NCBI GenBank assembly: GCA_029055875.1
Contig: JAIDCJ010000021.1
Location: 1 to 64,000 of the forward strand
DNA length: 64,000 bases
Reading direction: 5' to 3'
Source of the DNA: Clostridia bacterium
GTDB lineage: Bacteria; Bacillota; Clostridia; Christensenellales; Borkfalkiaceae
In this document: positions 8,258 through 17,034 of the stretch, in pieces
Numbering within the stretch: the first letter of the stretch is position 1
How the letters are laid out: each line of letters opens with the position of its first letter
Translations under genes and position numbers: made by a program
Notes under the pieces: model-generated
The model's input: only the letters and a program-made list of their open reading frames with translations
Database searches by the model: none
What the model was told of the DNA's origin: nothing

Positions 8258-8972
8258 GGAAGAGACGCTCGAACTCTTACGGCTTGCAAAAGCGGGGGAT
8301 AGCGGGGCAAAGGAAACGCTCCTTTCTAACAACACTTCCCTATTGAAGAGCATTCTCAAACGGTACCTTGGCAAGGGTGTGGAATACGACGATTTGTATC
8401 AGCTTGCGTGCATGGGGTTTTTGAAAGCGATTGCGGGCTTCGACGAGGGCTTCGGCGTGCGCTTTTCCACCTACGCCGTGCCCATGATTGCAGGCGAGAT
8501 AAAACGCTTTCTGCGCGACGACGGAAGTATTAAGGTTTCGCGCGCCATGAAAAAGACCTCGCGGGAGATGAACCGCTTTATCGAAGCGTACGTTTCCGAG
8601 CACGGCAGACAGCCAACCGTAAAGGAGCTTGCCGCCGAATTCTCTATGGAAGAGGGGGAAGTGGTGTTTACGCTCGGCTCCGCGCGCATGCCCATTTCCA
8701 TTTACGAGCAGTCCGAATATAAGGACGAGAAGTCGCAATCGCTTGCCGACCGCCTTCCCGCCAAGGACAATACCGACGAGCTGATCGATAACTTGGTACT
8801 TCGTCAGGCGATTGAAAATTTGCCCGAGCGCGAAAAGAAAATTGTGTTCCTGCGCTACTTTCGCGATATGACGCAGAGCGAAGTTGCAAAGGCGATAGGC
8901 GTTTCGCAGGTGCAGATATCGAGAATCGAAAGCCGCATTATGTTGCAGTTCAAGCACGATTTAAGCGGTTAA
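8247..8972 (+). CDS. sigF: RNA polymerase sigma-F factor, forespore-specific
   Basis: 241 residues. Region 2 contains the conserved LYQLACMGFLKAIAGFD and FSTYAVPMIAGEIKRFLRDD segments; region 3 is around REMNRFIEAYVSEHGRQPTVKEL; region 4 holds the helix-turn-helix TQSEVAKAIGVSQVQISRIE near the C-terminus. Position after spoIIAA-spoIIAB distinguishes it from sigG further on. It directs early forespore transcription and is controlled by the two upstream genes. Confidence 0.95.
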   Translation: MLGEEETLELLRLAKAGDSGAKETLLSNNTSLLKSILKRYLGKGVEYDDLYQLACMGFLKAIAGFDEGFGVRFSTYAVPMIAGEIKRFLRDDGSIKVSRAMKKTSREMNRFIEAYVSEHGRQPTVKELAAEFSMEEGEVVFTLGSARMPISIYEQSEYKDEKSQSLADRLPAKDNTDELIDNLVLRQAIENLPEREKKIVFLRYFRDMTQSEVAKAIGVSQVQISRIESRIMLQFKHDLSG

Positions 8973-9071
8973 ATACGGATAATTTATATAAAATGGCGTA
9001 GATATGGTAAATTTTGCGAGAAAAGGTTCATAATATAAGTGAGCGGATTATGCGTTTTTTTGCAAAATTCG

Positions 9072-9100
9072 TTGACAAAGTTCATTTGAAATGGTAGAAT
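9072..9100 (+). promoter_or_regulatory. Sigma-A promoter of the GNAT gene pair
   Basis: TTGACA (9072-9077), 17-base spacer, TAGAAT (9095-9100), followed 14 bases later by the GAGGAGGTG ribosome site. It gives this pair its own transcription, separate from sigF. Confidence 0.8.
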
Positions 9101-9129
9101 ACAAAAGAACAAAAGAGGAGGTGAGGCGA

Positions 9130-9315
9130 ATGGCTACAATTTCATTTGATGAAAAAGTTGTTGTAACTGATCCCGAAATGGTGAGAAGAATGAAAGCAGA
9201 CTTAGAAGATCTCACCCCCGTTTCGTACTCACAGAAAAGCGATTCAAACGCTTTCAGAAACGCAGAAGAGAACGGTAAGAAATGGACTTCGAGATTGCTT
9301 CGCTCAGTGCGATAA
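9130..9315 (+). CDS. Small protein upstream of a GNAT acetyltransferase, possible antitoxin
   Basis: 61 residues from the ATG at 9130, chosen because GAGGAGGTG lies at the right distance; the frame also opens at 9091 but lacks a ribosome site there. It begins MATISFDEKVVVTDPE and is rich in charged residues; no DNA-binding motif is recognised. Its 3' end overlaps the next gene by 34 bases in another frame. Small size, first position, overlap and a private promoter are typical of a toxin-antitoxin arrangement with a GNAT toxin, but this is inferred from layout only. Confidence 0.6.
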   Translation: MATISFDEKVVVTDPEMVRRMKADLEDLTPVSYSQKSDSNAFRNAEENGKKWTSRLLRSVR

Positions 9316-9824
9316 TGAATGAATTCAATGAAACGGAAACCTCTCTTGATAAGTTGAGAGAGGTTTTTTCTTCGTTCCAATGCGTGAAAAGCCCCGATGA
9401 ACAAGATTTCTTACGCTATAAAGCCATTGATTATGAAGAGCACAACAAAGCGCGTACATATCTTTTATTGGATGATAAGGGCATTGCGGCATATTTCAGT
9501 TTGGCGTTTAAGTCTATTGATTTGCAAAATACGAGTCCCGATAAGCGTAAGCGCATGACGGGCGGAGAAAGTAACTCATGTACGTATTCGGCATTCCTCA
9601 TTGGACATATTGCAAAGGACGACAGAGTGAAAGAAAAGTTAGGGGATCAAATAATTGAAATGGCCAACGATTTATTATTGGAGGCACAAGAAATTGTCGG
9701 TGGCAGATTGGTTTACATAGACTGCAAAGGAATTCCGGAATTGATAGAATATTACGAGCGAAATCATTTTACCTACTTTAACACAAGCCCCAGTGGTTTG
9801 TTACAGTATTATAGGAAGTTATAA
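9282..9824 (+). CDS. GNAT-family N-acetyltransferase, toxin-like
   Basis: 180 residues. The GNAT fold is recognisable from FLIGHIAKDDRVKEKLGDQIIEMANDLL (acetyl-CoA-binding strand and helix, about residues 104-131), then GGRLVYIDCKGIPELIEYYERNHF, which matches the typical motif-B ending of TacT/AtaT-like toxins. Such toxins acetylate the amino group of aminoacyl-tRNAs and stop translation, but a harmless acetyltransferase is equally possible from sequence alone. It overlaps the small upstream gene and ends just before a strong terminator. Confidence 0.7.
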   Translation: MDFEIASLSAIMNEFNETETSLDKLREVFSSFQCVKSPDEQDFLRYKAIDYEEHNKARTYLLLDDKGIAAYFSLAFKSIDLQNTSPDKRKRMTGGESNSCTYSAFLIGHIAKDDRVKEKLGDQIIEMANDLLLEAQEIVGGRLVYIDCKGIPELIEYYERNHFTYFNTSPSGLLQYYRKL

Positions 9825-9830
9825 ATAGTA

Positions 9831-9861
9831 AAATCCCCCGTCCGTTTTGGACGGGGGATTT
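9831..9861. terminator. Bidirectional terminator, GNAT pair and pyk
   Basis: A 13-bp stem (AAATCCCCCGTCC and complement) with a 5-base loop and flanking A/T runs lies between convergent genes and can end both transcripts. Confidence 0.9.
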
Positions 9862-9871
9862 ATCATTATAT

Positions 9872-11284
9872 TTATATTGTTTCGATATTAATAAGGTTAG
9901 AATTTCCGCTCTTGCCGTTGGGGGTGCCGCCCGTGATGACGATGACGTCGTTCTTTTTCACGATACCCGAATCCTTTGCGGACTGCTTTGCAAAATGGAA
10001 GAGAACGTCTACCGAGTTGTATTCCTCGCTGAGCGCGGGAACGACGCCCCAACTCAAAGCGAGCTTCTGATAGCTTCTCGGATCGGTAGTCATGCCGATG
10101 ATATCGGGGATGGGACGGAAGCGGGAAACCATTTTCGCCGTGCCGCCCGTGCGGGTGCATACGACGATTGCTTTTGCGTTGACATCGTGCGCCAAAAGGC
10201 ACGCGGAGTGGGAGAGCGCGTCCGAAAGCCCGCGAATGAGATACGCGTCGTCGTCCACCGCCTGAATAAAGCTCTGCTTGCGCTCGGCCTGTACGGCGAT
10301 TTTCGCCATTGCTTTTACCGCCTCTACGGGGTAAGCGCCCGCCGCCGTCTCGCCCGAAAGCATGATTGCGCTCGAACCGTCGTACACGGCGTTTGCAACG
10401 TCGGAAATTTCCGCACGCGTGGGGCGGGGGTTTTTAATCATGGACTCTAACATTTCCGTTGCCGTAATGCAGCGTTTGCCCGCAATGCGGCACGCTTTAA
10501 TAATCGTCTTCTGAATGTCGGGAAGCTCCTCGTAGGGGATTTCTACGCCCATGTCGCCGCGCCCGATCATAATGCCGTCCGAAACCTCAAGAATTTCTTT
10601 GAGGTTATTCACGCCCGCGCGGTTCTCGATTTTTGCAATGAGGTCGATATCGTCCGAACCGTTGTCGTGCAAAAATTTTCTTACGTCGAGAATATCCTGC
10701 GCCTTGGATACGAAGGAGCAGGCAACGAAATCAACCTGCTGCTGAATGCCGAACAACAAGTCCGCTTTATCCTGCTCGGAAAGGTAGGTGAGGTGAAGCT
10801 CTTTTTCGGGGAAGAACATACTCTTGCGGTTTGAAAGCTCGCCGCCGATAATCACTTTGCAGATAACGTTCGGCTTCTTGACCTCTACGACCTCGAACAC
10901 CATGAGCCCGTTGTTGAGGAGAATTTTATCGCCCTTCGTCATGTCCTCGCAGATGCCCTTATAGGAAACGGAAACGCGGGTGCTATCGCCCTCGATATCT
11001 TCGGCGGTGAAGGTAAAGGTATCGCCCTCGCGGAGAAGTACCTTGCCTTCCTTGAAGGTTTTAATGCGGAATTCGGGCCCCTTGGTATCGAGCATGACGG
11101 GAAGCGCGATATTCTTTTTCTCGCGAATCTTTTTCACGAGCGCAATTTTTTGCGCGTGCTCCTCGTGCGTGCCGTGCGAAAAGTTGATGCGGGCAACGTT
11201 CATGCCAGCGTCCGCCATGGCGGAAATAATTTCTTCGCGTTCGGAAGCGGGGCCGAGCGTACATACGATTTTCGTCTTTTTCAT
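9872..11284 (-). CDS. pyk: Pyruvate kinase
   Basis: 470 residues from the ATG at 11284, which has a GGGAG ribosome site; an upstream in-frame ATG would add 17 unlikely residues. It converts phosphoenolpyruvate and ADP to pyruvate and ATP, the last step of glycolysis. Family landmarks are KTKIVCTLGPAS at the N-terminus, MNVARINFSHGTHEEH, the B-domain after MLDTKGPE, IAKIENRAGV (catalytic Lys), GRGDMGVEIPYEELP and TATEMLESMIKNPRPTRAE. The length ends after the C domain, without the extra PEP-utiliser domain found in Bacillus. It is monocistronic. Confidence 0.95.
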   Translation of the reverse strand: MKKTKIVCTLGPASEREEIISAMADAGMNVARINFSHGTHEEHAQKIALVKKIREKKNIALPVMLDTKGPEFRIKTFKEGKVLLREGDTFTFTAEDIEGDSTRVSVSYKGICEDMTKGDKILLNNGLMVFEVVEVKKPNVICKVIIGGELSNRKSMFFPEKELHLTYLSEQDKADLLFGIQQQVDFVACSFVSKAQDILDVRKFLHDNGSDDIDLIAKIENRAGVNNLKEILEVSDGIMIGRGDMGVEIPYEELPDIQKTIIKACRIAGKRCITATEMLESMIKNPRPTRAEISDVANAVYDGSSAIMLSGETAAGAYPVEAVKAMAKIAVQAERKQSFIQAVDDDAYLIRGLSDALSHSACLLAHDVNAKAIVVCTRTGGTAKMVSRFRPIPDIIGMTTDPRSYQKLALSWGVVPALSEEYNSVDVLFHFAKQSAKDSGIVKKNDVIVITGGTPNGKSGNSNLINIETI

Positions 11285-11364
11285 GAATAACTCCCGTGGA
11301 ATAAATTTCGAGCGGTATTTTATCATATTTTGCATGAAAAATGCAAGCTATTTTATGAGGAATG

Positions 11365-11373
11365 TGGTATAAT
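11365..11373 (+). promoter_or_regulatory. Extended -10 promoter of rnpB
   Basis: TGGTATAAT (11365-11373) carries a TGn extension and ends 7 bases before the RNA 5' end at about 11381. No convincing -35 is present at 17 bases, so the extension may compensate. Confidence 0.7.
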
Positions 11374-11380
11374 ATAATTA

Positions 11381-11843
11381 CTCCGAGCGGACTACGCGGT
11401 CGCGGCGTACTTACAAGTACGATGAGGAAAGTCCGGGCATCGCAGGGCAGGACGCCTGATAACGTCAGGTGAAGGCGACTTTAAGGAAAGTGCAACAGAA
11501 ATAGACCGCCACGTTCCCTTTTGTAGGGCTCCCGCAAAAAGACGTAAGTATTTTTGTGGGAAGAGGAAACACAACGAAGCGAAGTTGTTCTTTGCCGTAA
11601 GGCAAAGGACATAGAGCGGAGTTTGTGTTGACGTGGTAAGGATGGAAAGGCGAGGTAAGAGCTCACCGACGGTTTGGTAACAAGCCGTGCCATGTAAACC
11701 CCGTCCGATGCAAGTTTGGGCTTTGCTCACATAGGGTTGCCCGCCCGAGCAAAGCCGTGAATAACGCTTGAACCTGTCGGTGACGACAGGTCTAGATAAA
11801 TGACCGCGCATGACAGAACCCGGCTTACAGGTCCACTCGGAGC
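11381..11843 (+). ncRNA. rnpB: RNase P RNA, bacterial type A, with enlarged P12
   Basis: The catalytic RNA of RNase P, which removes 5' leaders from tRNA precursors. The P1 strands CTCCGAG and CTCGGAG define both ends. The universally conserved P4/J3-4 block GAGGAAAGTCCGGGC is at about 11423, the J11/12 context ACAGAAATAGACCGCC at about 11494, the GGTAAGG and GAGGTAAGAGCTCACCG elements follow P12, and ACAGAACCCGGCTTAC is near the 3' end. A T-run after P1 acts as terminator. At about 463 bases it is longer than usual; the excess is in a branched arm at 11509-11636. Antisense reading frames through it are not genes. Confidence 0.95.
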
Positions 11844-11909
11844 TTTTTTGTTTAATTGACCGCACCGCGCATACACGGCAAGCGGTCCGCTACTTCGCCC
11901 TACGGGCTC

Positions 11910-11944
11910 GTGCCGCCTTAGATGACAAATACGTGCGGCGGGGC
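11910..11944. repeat. REP-like dispersed repeat, copy 2
   Basis: Shares the GTGCCGCCTTAGA and ACGTGCGGCGGGGC blocks with the element at 6677-6714, with a slightly shorter centre. Both copies lie in intergenic DNA next to stable-RNA genes. Confidence 0.65.
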
Positions 11945-11961
11945 GGAGAACTTAAAACATA

Positions 11962-11987
11962 ACGCCCGCCGCATTCGCGGCGGGCGT
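11962..11987 (+). repeat. Perfect G+C-rich hairpin
   Basis: ACGCCCGCCGC-ATTC-GCGGCGGGCGT, an 11-bp stem with 4-base loop. It is followed by AATTTATAAG rather than a clear T-run, so it is only a possible backup terminator for rnpB. Confidence 0.7.
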
Positions 11988-12039
11988 AATTTATAAGCCA
12001 AACTTATATTTAATATAAGAAATTGAAATCGGCACGCGT

Positions 12040-12068
12040 TTGGCAAAATTTATCATATTTGTTATAAT
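12040..12068 (+). promoter_or_regulatory. Sigma-A promoter of gdhA
   Basis: TTGGCA (12040-12045), 17-base spacer, TATAAT (12063-12068), 55 bases upstream of the gdhA start codon. Confidence 0.8.
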
Positions 12069-12108
12069 ACACAAGGTTGAAAATAAAAAAGCCGCAGACG
12101 CGGCATGA

Positions 12109-13458
<1,350 letters not shown>

Positions 13459-13473
13459 CCTTATATAATAATG

Positions 13474-13504
13474 AAAAGAGCGGCTATATTAGCCGCTCTT
13501 TTTT
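13474..13504. terminator. Bidirectional terminator, gdhA and XRE gene
   Basis: AAAAGAGCGGCT-ATATT-AGCCGCTCTTTT, a 12-bp stem with flanking A and T runs between convergent genes. Confidence 0.9.
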
Positions 13505-13709
13505 AATCGTCTTTTAGTCCAAGCAAATAATCTGCCGAAACGTTGAAAAACTGTGCGAGGCGAACGAGGTAAGAAATTTTCGGTTCGTTTACTTCGTTTT
13601 CCCAATTTGAAATTGCACCGTCCGTGGTGTTGATTGCTTGTGCAAGCTGTTTCATGGAAAGATTGTTTTCCGTTCTGAGTTCTCTTAATCTTGTAGCGAA
13701 TACAGACAT
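13503..13709 (-). CDS. Small XRE-family transcriptional regulator
   Basis: 68 residues, essentially only a Cro/cI-type helix-turn-helix: LRELRTENNLSMKQLAQAINTTDGAISNWENEVNEP, then LAQFFNVSADYLLGL. A GAGG ribosome site precedes the ATG. It is divergent from the next gene, and three copies of a palindromic operator fill the shared control region, so it very likely represses itself and its neighbour. Confidence 0.9.
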   Translation of the reverse strand: MSVFATRLRELRTENNLSMKQLAQAINTTDGAISNWENEVNEPKISYLVRLAQFFNVSADYLLGLKDD

Positions 13710-13732
13710 TGCTTAACCTCAATCAATATTAT

Positions 13733-13748
13733 ACTTAGAAAAATAAGT
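13733..13748. promoter_or_regulatory. XRE operator copy 1
   Basis: ACTTAGAAAAATAAGT, a near-perfect version of the palindrome ACTTAG-AAAA-CTAAGT. It abuts the minus-strand -10 (TATAAT, 13728-13733) of the regulator gene, fitting autorepression. Confidence 0.8.
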
Positions 13749-13755
13749 AAAAATA

Positions 13756-13784
13756 TTGACACTTAGAAAACTAAGTGATATGAT
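13756..13784 (+). promoter_or_regulatory. Promoter of the DUF6809-like gene with embedded operator
   Basis: TTGACA (13756-13761), 17-base spacer, TATGAT (13779-13784). Operator copy 2 (ACTTAGAAAACTAAGT, 13761-13776) occupies nearly the entire spacer, so a bound repressor would exclude RNA polymerase. Confidence 0.85.
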
Positions 13785-13786
13785 TT

Positions 13787-13802
13787 ATTTAGAAAACTAA
13801 GT
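13787..13802. promoter_or_regulatory. XRE operator copy 3
   Basis: ATTTAGAAAACTAAGT lies just downstream of the -10, over the expected transcription start. Copy spacing is 28 and 26 bases, roughly two and a half helical turns. Confidence 0.8.
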
Positions 13803-13816
13803 AACGGAGAAATATT

Positions 13817-14092
13817 ATGAAAGATTCAGCAATCGAACAAATGTATGAAGGGGAGAGGGGAAAAGGGGAGTTATTAAAAACGAGCCTAAATTATAAGAAG
13901 TACTACGATGCGTTCACGAATCTCTATGAGATATTCAGAAAAGCGATAGAGAATAATACCGAGCTTTTGGAAATGTTCGACGACGTATTAGACGCACTCG
14001 GGGAAGCGCACGCGGTGGACGCAAAAGAAAAATATGCGGCGGGTTTCCGCTTCGGTGCGCACATGCAAATGGATATTTTAAGGGGCGAATAA
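13817..14092 (+). CDS. Small DUF6809-like protein
   Basis: 91 residues, acidic and helical. The pattern IEQMYEGE...YKKYYDAFTNLYEIFRKAI and the C-terminal YAAGFRFGAHMQMDIL resemble the small DUF6809 proteins found beside XRE regulators in Clostridia; no biochemical role is known. It has a GGAG ribosome site and the tightly controlled promoter just upstream. The pairing with a divergent repressor is reminiscent of mobile-element control modules, but nothing else mobile is seen nearby. Confidence 0.65.
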   Translation: MKDSAIEQMYEGERGKGELLKTSLNYKKYYDAFTNLYEIFRKAIENNTELLEMFDDVLDALGEAHAVDAKEKYAAGFRFGAHMQMDILRGE

Positions 14093-14117
14093 GCATAAAA
14101 ATTTTTTTGGAAAATTC

Positions 14118-14146
14118 TTGTCATTTTTCCGCGTTTGTGATATGAT
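14118..14146 (+). promoter_or_regulatory. Sigma-A promoter of tex
   Basis: TTGTCA (14118-14123), 17-base spacer, TATGAT (14141-14146), 35 bases before the tex start codon. Confidence 0.8.
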
Positions 14147-14180
14147 ATTCAAGCATTTTTCATGCAAGAGGAGTTTTCTC

Positions 14181-16358
14181 ATGAAGAGTATCGTACAAAT
14201 TCTTTCCGAGGAATTTAACAAGAACGAGGAGCACGTTCAGAATATCGTCACGCTTCTCGACGAGGGGAATACCGTTCCCTTTATCGCGCGTTACCGCAAG
14301 GAAATGCACGGCACGACCGACGATCAAACCATTCGTGAAATCGCCGACCGCCTTAGCTATCTGCGCGGGTTGGAAGAGCGCAGACAGGAAGTGAAAAAAT
14401 CTATCGAAAATCAGGGCAAGCTCACCGAAGAGCTCGCTCAGAAAATAGACGAGGCGGCAACGCTTGCCGAGGTAGAGGACTTGTACCGTCCCTACAAGCA
14501 GAAGCGCCGCACGCGTGCAACCGTTGCGCGCGAAAAGGGCTTGGAGCCGCTTGCGGATATTTTATATGCGCAAGAGAAGGACTGCCCCGTTCCTTTGGAA
14601 GAGGCTGCAAAGTATATCGACGCCGAAAAGGAAGTGAACACCGCCGAAGAGGCATTGGCGGGTGCGGGGGATATTATTGCCGAAGTTATTTCCAACGACG
14701 CGGAAATCAGAAAGGCGCTTCGCGAGCTTTTCATGAACCGCGCGGACATTCTCTCTACGGCGGCAAAGAAAGACCCCGAAGATACCGTTTACCGCAATTA
14801 CTACGCGTTTGCTTCTGCCGTCAGCAAGGTGCAGGGGCACCAAGTGCTCGCCATGAACCGCGGTGAACGCGAGGAAATTTTGAAGGTTTCAATCGATATG
14901 AACCGCGACGTTGCGCTCGATTTAATTTACCGCTACACGGTAAAGGAGCCTGCGTGCGCTTCGACGGAGTTCGTGCGCACCTGTGCACAGGACGCATACG
15001 ATAGATTGATTTTCGCTTCCGTAGAACGCGAAATCAGAACGGCGCTCACCGACAGCGCGAACGAGGGCGCAATCGGACAGTTTGCACTCAACCTGCGCCC
15101 GCTTCTCATGCAGCCGCCCGTAAAGGGCTTCGTGACCATGGGCTTGGATCCCGGTTACCGCATGGGCTGCAAGGTGGCTATCGTAGACGGCACGGGCAAG
15201 GTGCTGGATACTACGGTGGTATACCCCACCTACGGCGAGAAGCAGAAAAAGGATTGCATTGAAAAGCTTTCTGCGCTCATTCATAAACATAAGGTAAAAC
15301 ACATTGCAATCGGTAACGGCACCGCAAGCCGCGAAACCGAGCAGATGACCGTGGAAATGATCGGCGGCCTTGGCGCGGGTGCGGGCGTTTCTTACGCAAT
15401 CGTCAACGAGGCGGGTGCGTCCGTTTATTCCGCTTCCAAGCTTGCTGCGCAGGAATTCCCCGAATACGACGTAAACCTGCGTTCGGCGGTTTCCATTGCA
15501 AGACGGCTTCAAGACCCGCTTGCCGAGCTTGTTAAAATCGATCCCAAGTCTATCGGCGTGGGGCAGTATCAGCACGATATGCCCGAAAAGCGTTTGAGTG
15601 AAACGCTCGACGGCGTAGTCGAGGACTGCGTAAACTCCGTCGGCGTAGATTTGAATACGGCGTCCGTGCCGCTCCTTGCGCGCGTTTCGGGGCTGAATAC
15701 CGCAGTTGCGCAGAATATCGTAAAGTACCGCGAGGAGAACGGCTCGTTCACTTCGCGTCAGCAAATTTTGAAAGTGCCCAAGCTCGGCGCAAAGGCGTTT
15801 GAGCAGTGCGCGGGCTTTTTGCGCGTGCCCGAGAGCAAGCAGGTGCTCGACAACACTTCCGTACACCCCGAATCCTACGAGGCGGCGGAGAAGGTGCTCG
15901 GCTTCTGCGGGTACACCATGGAGGACGTGAAGGCGGGACGGCTTCTCAACATGATGAGAAACCTCCACGCTTACGGCGAGGAGAAAGCGGCAAAGGAATG
16001 CGGAATCGGCTTGCCTACTTTGTTCGATATTGCGGACGAGCTTCGTAAGCCCGGGCGCGACCCGCGCGACGAATTGCCGCCGCCCGTACTTAGAACGGAC
16101 GTTCTGGAAATCAAGGACTTAAAGCCGGGCATGGAGCTCAAAGGCACGGTGCGCAACGTAATCGATTTCGGCGCGTTCGTGGATATCGGCGTGCATCAGG
16201 ACGGCTTAGTACATATCTCGCAGATTTGCGATAAGTTTATCCGTCACCCTTCCGAAGTGCTTGCCGTTGGCGACGTGGTAACCGTTTGGGTAAAAGAGGT
16301 AGACGAAAAGAAAAACCGCATTTCCCTCACCATGCGTCGCGATAAATTGAACGTTTAA
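14181..16358 (+). CDS. tex: Tex-type S1 RNA-binding transcription accessory protein
   Basis: 725 residues from the ATG at 14181, preceded by AGAGGAG; an upstream frame extension would include the promoter. Tex proteins bind nucleic acid and act in transcription and RNA metabolism. Visible parts: N-terminal helical region (YRKEMHGTTDDQTI near residue 50), YqgF-like RNase H-fold domain starting MGLDPGYRMGCKVAIVD (about 320), a helix-hairpin-helix region VDLNTASVPLLARVSGL, and an S1 domain near residue 650, LKGTVRNVIDFGAFVDIGVHQDGLVHIS. Full length for the family. Confidence 0.95.
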   Translation: MKSIVQILSEEFNKNEEHVQNIVTLLDEGNTVPFIARYRKEMHGTTDDQTIREIADRLSYLRGLEERRQEVKKSIENQGKLTEELAQKIDEAATLAEVEDLYRPYKQKRRTRATVAREKGLEPLADILYAQEKDCPVPLEEAAKYIDAEKEVNTAEEALAGAGDIIAEVISNDAEIRKALRELFMNRADILSTAAKKDPEDTVYRNYYAFASAVSKVQGHQVLAMNRGEREEILKVSIDMNRDVALDLIYRYTVKEPACASTEFVRTCAQDAYDRLIFASVEREIRTALTDSANEGAIGQFALNLRPLLMQPPVKGFVTMGLDPGYRMGCKVAIVDGTGKVLDTTVVYPTYGEKQKKDCIEKLSALIHKHKVKHIAIGNGTASRETEQMTVEMIGGLGAGAGVSYAIVNEAGASVYSASKLAAQEFPEYDVNLRSAVSIARRLQDPLAELVKIDPKSIGVGQYQHDMPEKRLSETLDGVVEDCVNSVGVDLNTASVPLLARVSGLNTAVAQNIVKYREENGSFTSRQQILKVPKLGAKAFEQCAGFLRVPESKQVLDNTSVHPESYEAAEKVLGFCGYTMEDVKAGRLLNMMRNLHAYGEEKAAKECGIGLPTLFDIADELRKPGRDPRDELPPPVLRTDVLEIKDLKPGMELKGTVRNVIDFGAFVDIGVHQDGLVHISQICDKFIRHPSEVLAVGDVVTVWVKEVDEKKNRISLTMRRDKLNV

Positions 16359-16362
16359 TAAT

Positions 16363-16866
16363 ATGAAACACAAAAAAATAGCCGCTTCTCTTGAACTTGG
16401 TGCTGTGTACACATGGAAATTTTTACTACTTCTCTGTGTAACATTTATTCTTACTTTCTCGACTGCGAGTGTCATGATATATTTTTCGATAACGGAAGAA
16501 ATTGAATTGCTCATTTGCGTTATCATGTTTTATATAATGGCAATTCTTCTTTTAATCGTCATTATTGTGTGTCAAAGGCAAGCAAAGAAGGTTAAAAAAT
16601 GGTTGGCGGACGCAGTAGAATTAACGGCGCAATCTACAACTTTGGGCGATTCATTTGTTTGGGCTGCGTTCTTTCCAATGAAAACAAAAAAAATATTCGT
16701 TAAATTTGAATATGAAGGGCGGGTAATTAGAAAAGAAAGCGGTAAAAATAAGGAAAATAGTTTTTTCCAACAAGGCTATTCTGCTGCGTTCAGGAAATAT
16801 GCGGATCGCGAAATCAAAATTCTTTATTCACCGAAATACGATCAAGTATTAATTATGAAAGATTAA
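16363..16866 (+). CDS. Membrane protein of unknown function
   Basis: 167 residues. Two predicted membrane helices (about 19-41 and 50-70) are followed by a soluble domain with FEYEGRVIRKESG and a C-terminal REIKILYSPKYDQVLI. The overall plan resembles DUF3592-like small membrane proteins, but the match is not secure. It starts 4 bases after tex and has no good ribosome site of its own, so it is probably translated from the tex transcript. Composition is more A+T-rich than tex. Confidence 0.7.
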   Translation: MKHKKIAASLELGAVYTWKFLLLLCVTFILTFSTASVMIYFSITEEIELLICVIMFYIMAILLLIVIIVCQRQAKKVKKWLADAVELTAQSTTLGDSFVWAAFFPMKTKKIFVKFEYEGRVIRKESGKNKENSFFQQGYSAAFRKYADREIKILYSPKYDQVLIMKD

Positions 16867-16878
16867 AATCGAACTTTG

Positions 16879-16904
16879 AAAAAACGCCTTTCGGGGCGTT
16901 TTTT
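16879..16904 (+). terminator. Terminator after tex and the membrane protein
   Basis: AAAAAACGCC, a 6-base loop and GGCGTTTTTT, then more T. A classical intrinsic terminator. Confidence 0.85.
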
Positions 16905-17034
16905 CTTCGACGAAATTTCTTATCGTTCGACTTAGCTCGACGGAATATTTGCCGCCAACAATGTTATGCTTTGCTTCCGCATAAATCCCCCGCAAACTAC
17001 GCACACTTTTTTCATACATAAGGAGGAATGCGAT

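Noticed and set aside
11392..11865. 157-codon minus-strand open frame across the rnpB region
   Set aside because: It is antisense to an unmistakable RNase P RNA and shows no protein family; a well-known kind of false gene.
16940..17034. Sigma-F/sigma-G autoregulatory promoter upstream of sigG
   Set aside because: Only partial matches (GGAATA with TATGCTT) were found; too weak to report as a promoter.
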